Source: Gnetum montanum (Eukaryota > Streptophyta > Gnetopsida > Gnetales > Gnetaceae). From it: 49,376 nucleotides of DNA. Position 1 is the stretch's first letter; each line of letters begins with the position of its first letter. Positions 1-9,780 of the stretch are shown one piece after another. The translations under genes and the position numbers were made by a program. Location: assembly GCA_015680685.1 (NCBI GenBank), contig MNCI01006016.1, forward strand, positions 855,810-905,185, written 5' to 3'. A model generated the notes under the pieces. That model did not search any database and was not told where the DNA came from. It saw nothing but the letters and a program-made list of their open reading frames with translations.

Positions 1-117
1 TGGTTGGGGGGGCCATGCTTTTGAGACTCTGATGTGGGATAAGCAGACAAAGTGGAGTATTGATTTGGGGCTCTAGTAGACCCTGTAGGAGGTCTATTGG
101 CGATGCTCAACTAGTCA

Positions 118-3100
118 TGCATGAAGCTGCTCTCGTGGAATTGTAGGGGACAGGGTACACCCTATAAAAGAAATACCTTGTGACAGATTGTTCACATTGA
201 GGATTGTGGCATTGTGTGCTTGTAGGAAACCAAACTGTAGGCGGCAGAGGCCTTCCACCTACAATGGGAGGGATGGAAAGTGCACCTGAGGCCTTGCGTG
301 GGGTAGGCGGGCGACCTAGCCATCCTGGCATGTTTTGAAATTCTATTAGTTGACTCGTTGCAATGGGGCCTAACTGTCCACATTCCCTCCCTGGGCTTGT
401 GGTTGACCAATTTCTATGGGGCATAGGCTTGGGAGTTGTAGTTGTTGGAGTTGGAGCAGGTGGCAGCGTTGGTGCCAGATCTCCGGGCATGGCTCATTGT
501 TGGGGATTTCAACTAGTGGCTCCACTCTTGGGAAAAGTCAAGTGTAGGCTGCTCTTGTCCCCCTGGGGCCTAGGAGTTTCAAAACTTCTTGTTGTCGTAC
601 TTGTTGGTTGACCTAGAGATTGCGAATTGTCAATTCACGTGGAGCAACAGGCGAAAAGAAGTTGATTGCGTCCTCTCTAGAATCGATCGGGTTTGGATCA
701 GCTCAGAGCTCTTGTTGTGGCTAGATGCATGGGTCACGAGATAGGAGTGGATCACCTTGGATCACCGATCGCTCATTTGTGGTCTTGGACCTCCGAGGAA
801 ATGTGCTCCTCGGTCATTTCGTTTTGAGGCAACTTGGTTGCTCAAGCCTTGGTTGCATCCATTGATCGAAGACATATGGGCGGACTACCGACTAGGCCAG
901 GGGGACCCTAGGAACTTTCTTCGGGAGGGGCTCCTACGCCTGAAGTGGGCTATCATGTCCATGCCTATGGAGGAAAAGTTTTCATTTCGGATGGGCCGTA
1001 CAACCCTTAAATCTAGATTGGCCTAGGTGTAGCACCAACGAGAGGTAGGGGAGGACCTGCATGACAAGGAGTAGAACATTCTAATGTAGTTGCAGGTGCT
1101 TGATTTAGAAGAGGAAATCTATTGGAAACAACGATCACGGATCAGGTGGCTCAGGGAGTGGGACAAACAAATGAAATTCTTTTTTGTTGCAGCCAAGTCT
1201 CATGGGTGGAGCCAATGGCAGGTGTTGATGATCAATGTGGGGGTCCTGGTCGATGATCCGAAGGACGTTGCTTGAGAGTTTGCAACATATTGGGGGACAA
1301 TCTGAGCAAAACGACCCATAGTGCTAGTGTCGGTACGGGTTCCGCAGGTGCTAGAGGAAGATGACAATGCTTGGTTGTTGAACTCGTTTTTGTGGCAGGA
1401 GTTGAAAGAGACTATTGGGTCTATGCTAGGAGGGAAGGCACTTGGGCCTGATGGTTGGAGCCTCAAATTCTTCAAGGAATTTTTTGATATTGTGAGGCCC
1501 AATATTCTTGACGCCTTTAATTCGATGCTGACTAAGTGGCAAATCCGTTGGGAGATTAATTGCTCCCGAATTGTCTGCATTCCCAAATGTGCTAATGCCT
1601 CTTCTCTTGCTCATTTCTGATCCATAGGGGTCTATAACATGTTGGTCCGAATTTTCTCCAAGATGCTCATGTAGAGGTTGGTCCCCATAATGCCCAAGCT
1701 TGTCGGGGTTTACTAGACGGGGTTTGTTTAGGGGCGAACCCTGCAAGACCAGGTGCTCCTCATGCAGGAGCTCCTTTACTCTTTGCATCGCTCGAAATTT
1801 CTTGGACTTTGCCTCAAGATAGACATTGCAAAGGCATACGATACGGTCGGTTGGAAGGCGCTTACCACCATTATGATGCAGAAAGGGTTTGATCAAGAAT
1901 TCATCCAATTATGTGTCCACCTACAATCATCGACCACATTCTCCTTCGACCGGGGGGGGGGGGGGGCACAACTGTGGGGTCTCTTGTCCCTTGGAAGAGG
2001 GTTGTAGTTGGGGGTCCCTCTTTTGCCTTTGCTTTTTATCATCGCTATGGACCTATTAAAGTACTATTGCAAAACTGCGAGGGTGGGGGGCATGAGGATT
2101 GTTGGGCTGGAGTGTCTGGTTGAACACTATGCCGATGACACAATGCTGATTAGTCGAGATGGGGTCCCACAGGCACGATGTATTAACCAGGTGCTTACGT
2201 GGATGGCGGATGAGTTGGGCCTAGTGATAAACCGTGAGAAGTCATCTGCACACTTCCTTAATGTGGATGCATAGGTTAAGGGTTGGGTCATGCAAATTCT
2301 AGGTTTTCCTTCTGGGATGGCTCAGGACTCCTATCTGGGCATTCCACTCTTTGCTTAGGGACGTTGTGCAACTTGGGGGATGGTTCTAGCAAAAATCAAA
2401 AGTTGGGTGGGACATTGGGCGAATCAATTTCTCACCCAAAAAGGATGGCTGGTGTTGGCGTCAGGGGTGCTCATGGCAATGGCATGCTTTGTGGCCGCTG
2501 TCGTCACCCCCCTGCGGGCTGTGATCTAGGCCATTAATCGGCACGTTTGTAATTTCGTGTGGTTGGGCAGTAGAGGGGGATGCAAATTGCACTTAGCTGG
2601 GTGGGATCGGATCGCACGCCCTCGGGCTGTGAGGGGCCTAGGCGTCTCCAAGTTCGAGGATGAAATGACACTTGGACAACAATGCTTGCGTTGACGTTTC
2701 ACTTGCCAGGGTGTGGAGATGGCCCGGTGGATGCAAATAATGAATGGCAAGTACATTAGGTGGCAGATGAGGCCACACGATTCAAGATCGTGGTGAACAC
2801 TTTGTGCCCATGCACAGTGCATGCAGCTACGGGAGTGGTTGGGTCTTGAGCCGTGCCAGCTTTTATCTTTTGTCTACTCACCGGTGCTAGGATGGAAGTA
2901 GGTCTGGTAGGGGCAATTACCCGAAAAAATTAAAGTTTTCCTGTGGCTCCTTGAGAGCAATGTCCTGCCTGTTCGGGCGAATTGAAGGAGGCATGCCCTC
3001 AATATCGATGTCACATGCCCTCTTTGCGAGGGTGGGCTTGAAATCGTCATGCACTTTGCTTTTTAGTGCCCTTACATGCATGCCATGTGGCGCATGATGG

Positions 3101-3260
3101 GATGGCTTCCCTCTCTGTTGCTCTTAGGAAACTCCAAGGCCACGTTACTTTTACGGGAGGCTTGGAAAGCCTGGAATCATAAAGTCTTTCACCAACGCCA
3201 ATTGCCCCCCCCCCCGTGTAGGTGGTTTCACAGACTAAAAGAGCGTTAGTGGAAATCGTG
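118..3260 (+). pseudogene. LINE ORF2 remnant: endonuclease - reverse transcriptase - zinc-binding domain
   Basis: The endonuclease part starts with LLSWNCRGQG at 118 and keeps the catalytic VGDFN motif near 490-520 and FTWSNRR near 640. The reverse transcriptase keeps KALGPDGW (1440), the block-A aspartate region KIDIAKAYDTVGW (about 1815-1855) and the catalytic YADDT at 2128-2142. The C-terminal domain shows CPLCEGG followed by H and C, the usual zf-RVT pattern, near 3015-3070. More than a dozen in-frame stops and several frameshifts interrupt it. A run of 15 G at 1952-1966 sits between the palm motifs and shifts the frame. It is not expected to make an active enzyme, although the RT aspartates survive. 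Confidence 0.85.
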
Positions 3261-3283
3261 GCAGCAATGGGGACAACACCAAC

Positions 3284-4420
3284 TTAAACGTCAAGCTCTG
3301 GTGGATGGTGGAGCGCTATGGGTGGGATTTGGTCCTCTTGCAGCTGGTGGGTGACCCGGCCCTCCCTGACGATGCCTTTTTCACCAATTGGCCAAATGAT
3401 CGGACAAATTTTTGGGGCATTGAAATTATCTTGCCAGAGATGGTGATTGCCAGGTATTTGGGGGCCTAGGTAGAGGGCGAAATATTTTTGCCCACTACTC
3501 GAGGATTGCAGGACGTCGACATGTTCTTTACTAGACTGATGCCATGCATGCAAAGTCAGCAGGTGCCCAAGTCTACTCTATTACCGATTTGGGGTCAAGC
3601 TATTGAGCTGGTTGACTGGTTCTTTGTCTAGTCTAGCAATGGGTCCAAGCTTTAGGTTACACACTTTGCGTTCCTGAAATGCTTGAAATTGGGAACCAGG
3701 GTTAACTTGCCCCGCTTTTTCAGGCTGTCTTGCGATAGCAGAAGAGGGGGTGCCATTTTGGACTTATTCTAGCCCTTTGGTTGGGGGCTACAAGGGCACA
3801 GTTGGTGGCGGGATCATCTGGGCCTTCTGGGTCTTCTCGGTTGGGGGTGGGTCTCTTTGTTTCTTATGGGTCCTCCTGGTTGAGGGTTGGTTTTATGCTT
3901 GTGGTGGTATACACGTGGAAGCAGGCTGGCCTTCGAGGTTCAGCTGTTTTGAGCCCTATGGCTATGGCAGACGCATTTCTGCTAGAGGAGTCTAGGCACG
4001 ATGTGCTGCTAGCAGAGGAGCTCAATTGTGTGGCGGAGGAAGCGGTGGTTGTGGCTTGGGCCAAAGAGAGATGGGCTTGGGAGGCCAGATGGGAGGAAAC
4101 CCTCGTCTGGGCATAGGCCAACTTGGAAGCCTGCTTCCAGGAATGGAAGCAGGAGCTGCTTTGATAGCAAACCTTGATCGCAGAGGGGGCCTGGGCCCAG
4201 ATGGCTGACGAGCTTTGTGCCTAGGTTCGTAAGGAGTTGCAGCAAGAGGAGGCCACTCGTAGAGAACATGAGAGGACGGAGCATGTGCAACAGGCTCGGG
4301 AGCAGTAAGAAGAAAGACAGATAGAGGTAGCTGGATCGGGCACACGAGCAAAGTGTGCGATAGTGGCTTTGGGATGGGAGATGCCCATATTTTGTGCTGG
4401 GCATAAATTGTAAGTGCTCG
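3284..4420 (+). pseudogene. Third ORF remnant of LINE copy A, with coiled-coil-like C-terminus
   Basis: Downstream of the zinc-binding domain, one frame reads VGDPALPDDAFFTNWPND, then LLPIWGQAIELVDWFFV, then THFAFLKCLKLGTRVNLPRF, with a few stops. It continues into an E/A/W/R-rich stretch (about 3970-4320) that looks like coiled coil. The same protein, including the LP.W..A.ELVD and THFAFL blocks, is found at the same place downstream of the reverse transcriptase in copy B (- strand, 33730-34250). It resembles the broad 'putative plant transposon protein' type by general look only; I cannot name a function. Ordinary plant LINEs have one ORF before the RT and none after it. Confidence 0.6.
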
Positions 4421-4439
4421 TGGGGGGCTCTTAGGTGAC

Positions 4440-5030
4440 ACATTTGTCATACATTCATGTGTTTCCACTTGGACGGTGGGGGTTTGGCCGTGGAGCAGAG
4501 TCGTTGTGAGGTTGCCATGCAGGCGATCCAGCAGGCGGCCAGTTTTGTGGACTCTGAGCTGCATCACAATACATTGGATATCCTCCACACTCTTGAATGA
4601 TTGCACTACACATGTCATGGGCTGGGCATTCATAGTGGCTTTGGGGTCTTGTGGGCCTAGTTCGTGTTTCCTTCCTATGGGCGGGGGTGCTACTCTCATT
4701 GCTTCCTATTGGCCGGTTTGGCCTTGTTTTGTTGTATGTGTCCGATGCATCTGGGTGTGGGGGTTGGGGCTCAATGTTTACCCCCTCACCCCTATTTTTG
4801 GTAAATTGCCATTTAGGGTCTATGTTGGGTTTGGTCGGGGGCGGCTCCCCCTTGTTTTTGGTGAATTACCGTTGGGGTTTGTGTTGGGTCTAGCTGGTGG
4901 CAGTTGGCCTAGGGTCGAGGATGTTTGTCTCTCCCCATTGGTGGTTTGGTCCATGTTGGCCACTTCTGGTGGCCCTGATTTGTACTATTAGTTTTTCTTT
5001 TCCAGTAATTTAATTTAATCCCGAACATTC
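4440..5030 (+). other. G/T-rich 3' untranslated tail of LINE copy A
   Basis: A G/T-rich, stop-dense stretch with repeated phrases such as TTTTTGGTAAATTGCC and TTTTTGGTGAATTACC (about 4795-4870). It ends at a composition break into A/T-rich DNA near 5000-5030. No clear poly(A) tail is left. Confidence 0.5.
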
Positions 5031-5688
5031 TCTCTCTCAAAAAAATTAATACCAATTTTATCATTTCAAACCTCAATATGCATGGAGAGAACAACGAAGT
5101 ATACAAAATTCTTCAAAAGGTTATAAAATTGTTTAAAAGCTTGCAAATATATGATGAAGAAACCTCAAAATAAGATGTGGATGGCCCCAAAACCAATGCT
5201 TCAATTCCAAGATGATGGGGAGCTTTGTCCAACAAGACCACAAGTTCACAATTCCACAACATTTCCAAGTTGAATTAACTTGAAGAAAGCAAGAATAAGA
5301 AGAAATGGAGTAATTTCTCTCTCAATTTTATTGAACTCAACAAGAAATATAGCAACAATGGAGGAGCAAAGCTCAACTTACAACCCCAAGGAGCTGGAGG
5401 CAATACGTGCCTTTAATGATCCCTCTCAACTCACTCCATTGTGGCTCAGACAATAGAGATCACAAGAACATGCTCCCAAGAAGATAAGACAACACTCATA
5501 AGAGACTCTTTCACCTCTTCTTAAGTTACTTTCTTTGTCAAGTATCTCTCTCTTGCATCTTCCAAGTATTGTCATTAGAGCTTGGATATCAAAGCTGTAG
5601 CCAATCTCTTAATTTATATCTTTTGGATGTCTTTTCAGCTTCCCTTAGTGACTCTCTGCTTCTTTGGCACTTGAATTCAAAAGTTCAA

Positions 5689-5896
5689 GACGTCCTAATT
5701 GTTTGAAGACAACCCATCTGAATTGCCTAAACATTCAGCCAAGATGTCCCAGGTTCCCTAGACGTCTTACCAAAAGTGACTGTTAACTCTGTCAAGATGT
5801 CTCCAAGTGGCCAAGACATGTCAAGTGCCCTTGTCAAGATGTCTTGCAAGCAGCTTCCTTAGCCTTTGTCAAAATGTCTCCAAGCTCCTAGACATC
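5689..5896 (-). promoter_or_regulatory. Array of GACGTC-type palindromic boxes in LTR U3
   Basis: GACGTC or one-step variants (GATGTC, GACATC, GACATG, AATGTC) occur at 5689, 5743, 5761, 5796, 5815, 5838, 5873 and 5891. Most spacings are close to multiples of 18 bp. Most are flanked as AAGATGTCT or AGACGTCT. The array lies about 70-280 bp upstream of the TATA-like element on the - strand. The variants are what CpG methylation decay of a GACGTC core would give. Confidence 0.5.
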
Positions 5897-5942
5897 CCAA
5901 TAGCAATCCTTCCCAATCTTCAACTAACATCCAACATTTGAT

Positions 5943-5972
5943 CCTTGAGCCTTGAGCCTTGAGCCTTACTTG
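5943..5972. repeat. Short tandem repeat of TTGAGCC
   Basis: About three copies of a 7-bp unit (TTGAGCC) lie inside the solo LTR. Confidence 0.6.
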
Positions 5973-6089
5973 GCTTCAATACTGACCTGAAACAGTGAAA
6001 CATTCACAAGACACATGACGCTCGCATGAGATAAAGCACATTGGGGCTGAGTTGATGTCCCATCATCACTAAGAATTTTTGTAGAGACT

Positions 6090-6230
6090 ATGGCTCTTAG
6101 TTTAATGTCGGGATGGTATAATTTTACACTATTTCACGGTACCCCTACTTACATATGTGGAATTGAAACAAATTCTTATAAGTTGAAGATTTCACCACTA
6201 AGCTGAAGGTTCACCTCCGTGATCAGTACA
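6090..6230 (-). mobile_element. tRNA-derived SINE-like remnant
   Basis: On the - strand the block holds CAGCTTAGTGG (6205-6195), which fits an RNA polymerase III box A. It is followed 26 bp later by GTTTCAATTCC (6169-6159), close to box B. The spacing is right for a tRNA-like promoter, and there is no folded tRNA around it. Ends are uncertain. Confidence 0.45.
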
Positions 6231-7702
6231 TATAATTTTTCTGTTTTTTTGACTGTTCATGATGTTGTTTGTTGGCAGAATTATTTTTATTAACAAAATT
6301 CTTTTTGAATGTCTCAGTTATGACTCTTAAACTATGTTCACCCATTAGCAGATAGTATCTCATAAAGTGCTTTCATGGTTTCACCCTAAAAACAACCTAA
6401 AATAAACTTGAAAGGCAATAACCTATATACTACAAACTACAAGTTGAAAATTTTCTTAAAAAGTTAAAATATTTCCTTTACAGACCTGTATAGGACTTAT
6501 GAAACCATTTTCTAGGTCCTTCAATAGCTTGAACAAACATATTGAATCAACTTTTATCATAAAGTTTTTTTCTCTCCATATTGATTATCATTTGGTTTCT
6601 GAAATTTGAAAGTTTTGATTGCTTTCATGAAGGAGAATGATCAGATATGGTCATTCTACCTGTCACTAATTCCCTTTGAACCCTTTTAATTTTTCACAAT
6701 TTTCGTCTACTTTTTGAATAATACTGAATAAAGTGATGCGTTATGACTTTGCAGAATGATTAGGTTTTCCATCATTCAAAATTTGAGAAATAGAATAGTA
6801 GAAACTATAGTTAGAAACTTCCTTTTACCAAATTGCAAATATGAATTGGTACAATCTTTGAAACTATTCAACTGATTATTTGTCCGGTACAGATTATGAT
6901 CTATCTGATTTTCCCATCATGAGTTGAACGAGCCATATATATATATATATATTCTAACAGAAATATGTGAGAGAGTCTATCTTTAACCAAATTTGAATAC
7001 GAATTTGTTGAAAAATGTTTACAATGAGCAAGACTAAACATGCATATCAAACAAAAAAGCCCACACAAATCTGGAACCATAGTACAGAACAACATTTACC
7101 TGTTCAGGAAAAAAAATAGAAAACATTATCCCTGAAAAAGAAAGAGTTTTTACTTATCGGCAATCAAATAGAATTCAAGACTTTGAAATTTTAATGACAA
7201 GAAGGATTATGAACATGAGAACTTTGAAAATAAAATTTTTGAAGTATCTTCATGTAGAAGATTCCGATGGTTACAAAAGAACAAACTGCGAAAATGGAAT
7301 CACTGACCAGGGAAACTCAACTAATTTTCCTAATAATTGTATCTGGACCTCCCAAAAAAATGCGAAAGATACATCCGTACAACTAGTTATAGAATAAAGA
7401 TGATGCATAACATCAACTAATTACCAAATATACCTTCATATTATCTTTAACGATTTTTAAAAAGCAAGAACTTTGACCATACTGGATAAAGGGTTTTCTT
7501 AGTGTTTTAATGAGTTATAAAATTTTCTGCCTTCGAAATATATAGAAGGCCCTTACAAATCTAATGAAATTAGCAAATTTACCTTGCCAAAGCAGTTGAT
7601 TAGATGAGCATTATTTAGTTTAGGGTTGCAAATTTGTTTTCGTAATTTCCCATTTCCTATGTGATTTTGAGCAATGAAAAACTTATTATTTTTTATTCTC
7701 AG
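6231..7702. other. A/T-rich intergenic stretch, no gene seen
   Basis: A/T-rich DNA with stops in every frame. The only structured item is an (AT)n run at about 6934-6952. The short open frames here show no recognisable motif. Confidence 0.6.
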
Positions 7703-8862
7703 ATGATGGACACTGTTTCGACACAGAAATTTGTGAAAGAATTGGATTTTGTCGTCCACCAGTATTTAAAGGAGAACAGTTTTTTAGCAGCTGCACATAA
7801 GTAATACTAGCTTCACCGTCTTTCATTTTAAAGTATGCCTATTTATATAATTTTTAGACTTTAAATTAATAGTTAAATTTTCAGGACGGAGATGGAGTCT
7901 AAAATTTTCTTTGATTCAGAGTATTTTGATACAATGCCTTCAAAATCAACATGGAGGAAGGCTGAAGAGTCCTTCTTGGCATTCACAAACATGAAGGCTG
8001 ACATTTATTCCTATCTGATAGTGTTTGAGGTGTACAAGCAAAAATATTTAGAGGCTTTGTATAAGTAATTAAAATAAATAAAAGCTTCTTATCTTTTTTA
8101 GATTTCAAATCTTGCGACATTACCCTGTTTTTTATATTTATAATTCAAGAAAACTGTTTCAGCGATGATAAGGGAAGAGCAAAGGAGAATCTAGAGCAGG
8201 AAAAAGCCTTTTAGGGCATCTGCCTTTAAGGTTAAACTTTCACAAGCTTTATTACTAATATGTTCAATTATGATATTATTATTTTTCATTTTTGTGTAAT
8301 CTATGCATATGTTATTGCAGTCTCTTGGTAATAATGCTAAAGTTATTGAAAGTTTCTTGCTTTTGAAAAAATAGTTATACACGTAAAATTTTGGTTCGTA
8401 ACCATGTTATATTTTAATGATACATATCTTCCCTTTTTGTTTGTACTCATCCAATAACTTTAATTTTGGAATGAAATCTAATACGTCTTAACTTTTATTT
8501 TTCATCCTATTTATTTGCAGGAAACATCAAAATTTGAAAGATTTTGATATTTCAACATACAGAACAGTTATGTTGTCTAAGATTAAGAAATTGGTACCTC
8601 ATGTTCCATCTTTGCAAGATAAGCTTTTCTATCCGAAGATACCAAATGAAAGATTAAAGCATGTTATTAAAAATGGGTACAGGTCCTCTTGTTAAAAAAA
8701 TATTGCTTTAAGTATTAGAAATCTTTTTAACAAATGCTTAAATTTGTGAAATCTACATTTTGCAGGTATCTTCACCGACATAAACGATGTGAAAAGCAAC
8801 ATAAATATGCAATAGCATCAACACTTCTTCAAAACCATGTGTGTTCTTCTGATCAAATTTAA
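7703..8862 (+). pseudogene. TOPLESS-like N-terminal domain (LisH-CTLH-CRA) gene fragment, no WD40 part
   Basis: Spliced reading gives exon 1 at 7703-7800 (after TTCTCAG; MMDTVSTQKFVKELDFVV), exon 2 at 7885-8064 (FFDSEYFD ... KQKYLEALY), and exon 3 from 8163. A fourth exon is 8521-8676 (RTVMLSKIKKLVPHVPSLQDKL) and a fifth 8766-8862 (HKRCEKQHKYAIASTLL, then TAA). GT-AG borders and phases fit for exons 1-2, 2-3 and 4-5. The order and text match the first ~200 residues of TOPLESS/TPR corepressors, the domain that tetramerises and binds EAR motifs. Exon 3 hits an in-frame TAG at 8212. A stretch at 8321-8373 (NNAKVIESFLLLKK) looks like the missing CTLH helix but does not join in frame. The WD40 two-thirds of the family (about 1100 residues) is absent. 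Probably a decayed partial duplicate. Confidence 0.7.
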
Positions 8863-9780
8863 ACTAAAACTGCAATTCGAACTGAGATCTTTTACTATGA
8901 GGCAGAGACAAGCAGTTGAAAATTATTTTCCATGTAGTTGTTGCAGTCCATTGTTGAAGGTTAGAGTAGAAACTGTAAGATTGCATCAAATTTTCCGTGG
9001 CTATTCAATACATGTAGAAACGAAATCTGCGAGGAAATGTATATAATTTAAATCCTACGAGTCAAAGTCAAAGATTGAAATCATGCGCTATACAATTCAA
9101 TAATTCCTTACGAAAAATACGAGGTAAAGTCGGTTTTAAAAGTACCATGGCTTTTGACGTTAATGTGGACTTTAACCAAATGCCATTCTCGTTAAGATAT
9201 GATAATTGATTGAGAGAAACCAAGGTTAGAACAGGAGACAAATATAATAACTGGATGTAGTTTTATCCTTAATAATTTTCTGTAGTTCTAACCTTACTTT
9301 TTTTTTTCCTCACATTTCTAATATTATTTTTATTAGATATGCCAGCGACCTTCGGAATGGCAAGGACCTCTGCAAAACACGAGACAATATCATAGATTTA
9401 ATGCAATCAAAATTCCATTGTTGGGCCAAGACACCCCCAAAGCCTCAAATGTTCCCCAACAAGATAAAAGCAAACATTAAAAAAAATATATTTACCTTAC
9501 AATATAAGACCCAAAGCATGAAAAAACAAAGGCTAGGGTCACATAAGAACTCACTGTCACAATCATGGCAAGTTGCAGAAGCCGAAGTGAATCCAAGGCA
9601 TGCTGTCTGACAAAGCTCCAGGCTATGACCTTGTTCTTTACAAGTAAATTAACAAAAGCCATCCATCTATATATCTCGTTCTGCGGGCACATCCACACAA
9701 AGCCATATAATATACTGTCCAAAGTACACTGCTAATGACAAAAATATATGTCCAAGTTTCTGGCAAACTATTATAACAGC
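8863..9780. other. Intergenic stretch, no gene seen
   Basis: A/T-rich; no recognisable protein, RNA or repeat. An open frame at 9492-9722 on - has no known motif and is not called. Confidence 0.5.

Larger units (their letters stand above)
1..5030 (+). mobile_element. LINE (non-LTR retrotransposon), copy A, decayed, 5' end outside window
   Basis: Reading + strand frames across many stops gives the order of a plant L1-type LINE: an apurinic-type endonuclease beginning near 118 (LLSWNCRGQG), a reverse transcriptase (about 1090-2300) and a zinc-binding C-terminal domain (about 2930-3110). A further ORF remnant (3284-4420) and a G/T-rich tail (4440-5000) follow. GC is clearly higher than in the A/T-rich DNA after 5030, which marks the 3' end near 5000-5030. 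The 5' part lies beyond base 1. A second copy with the same order lies on the - strand at about 32340-37600. Domain identities are confident; the exact ends are not. Confidence 0.85.
5176..6068 (-). mobile_element. Solo LTR (probable), - orientation
   Basis: Read on the - strand, the block starts TGATGATGGGACATC (6068) and carries an array of GACGTC/GATGTC boxes (5896-5689). Then come a TATA-like TATAAAT (5613-5619) and an AATAAA-type signal near 5325-5335. It ends near 5176 at a TG/CA-type edge. TAAGA occurs at 5171-5175 and again at 6070-6074, compatible with a 5-bp target duplication within one base. No primer site or coding region adjoins it, so a solo LTR is the simplest reading. The box style matches the LTRs at 26.4-30.1 kb, but overall sequence similarity is low. 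Confidence 0.55.

Noticed and set aside
4009-4699. Long - strand frames (144 and 225 codons)
   Set aside because: Shadows of the + strand LINE third ORF in high-GC DNA; no motif.
9492-9722. 76-codon hydrophobic frame on -
   Set aside because: No recognisable domain and no supporting neighbours or splice context.
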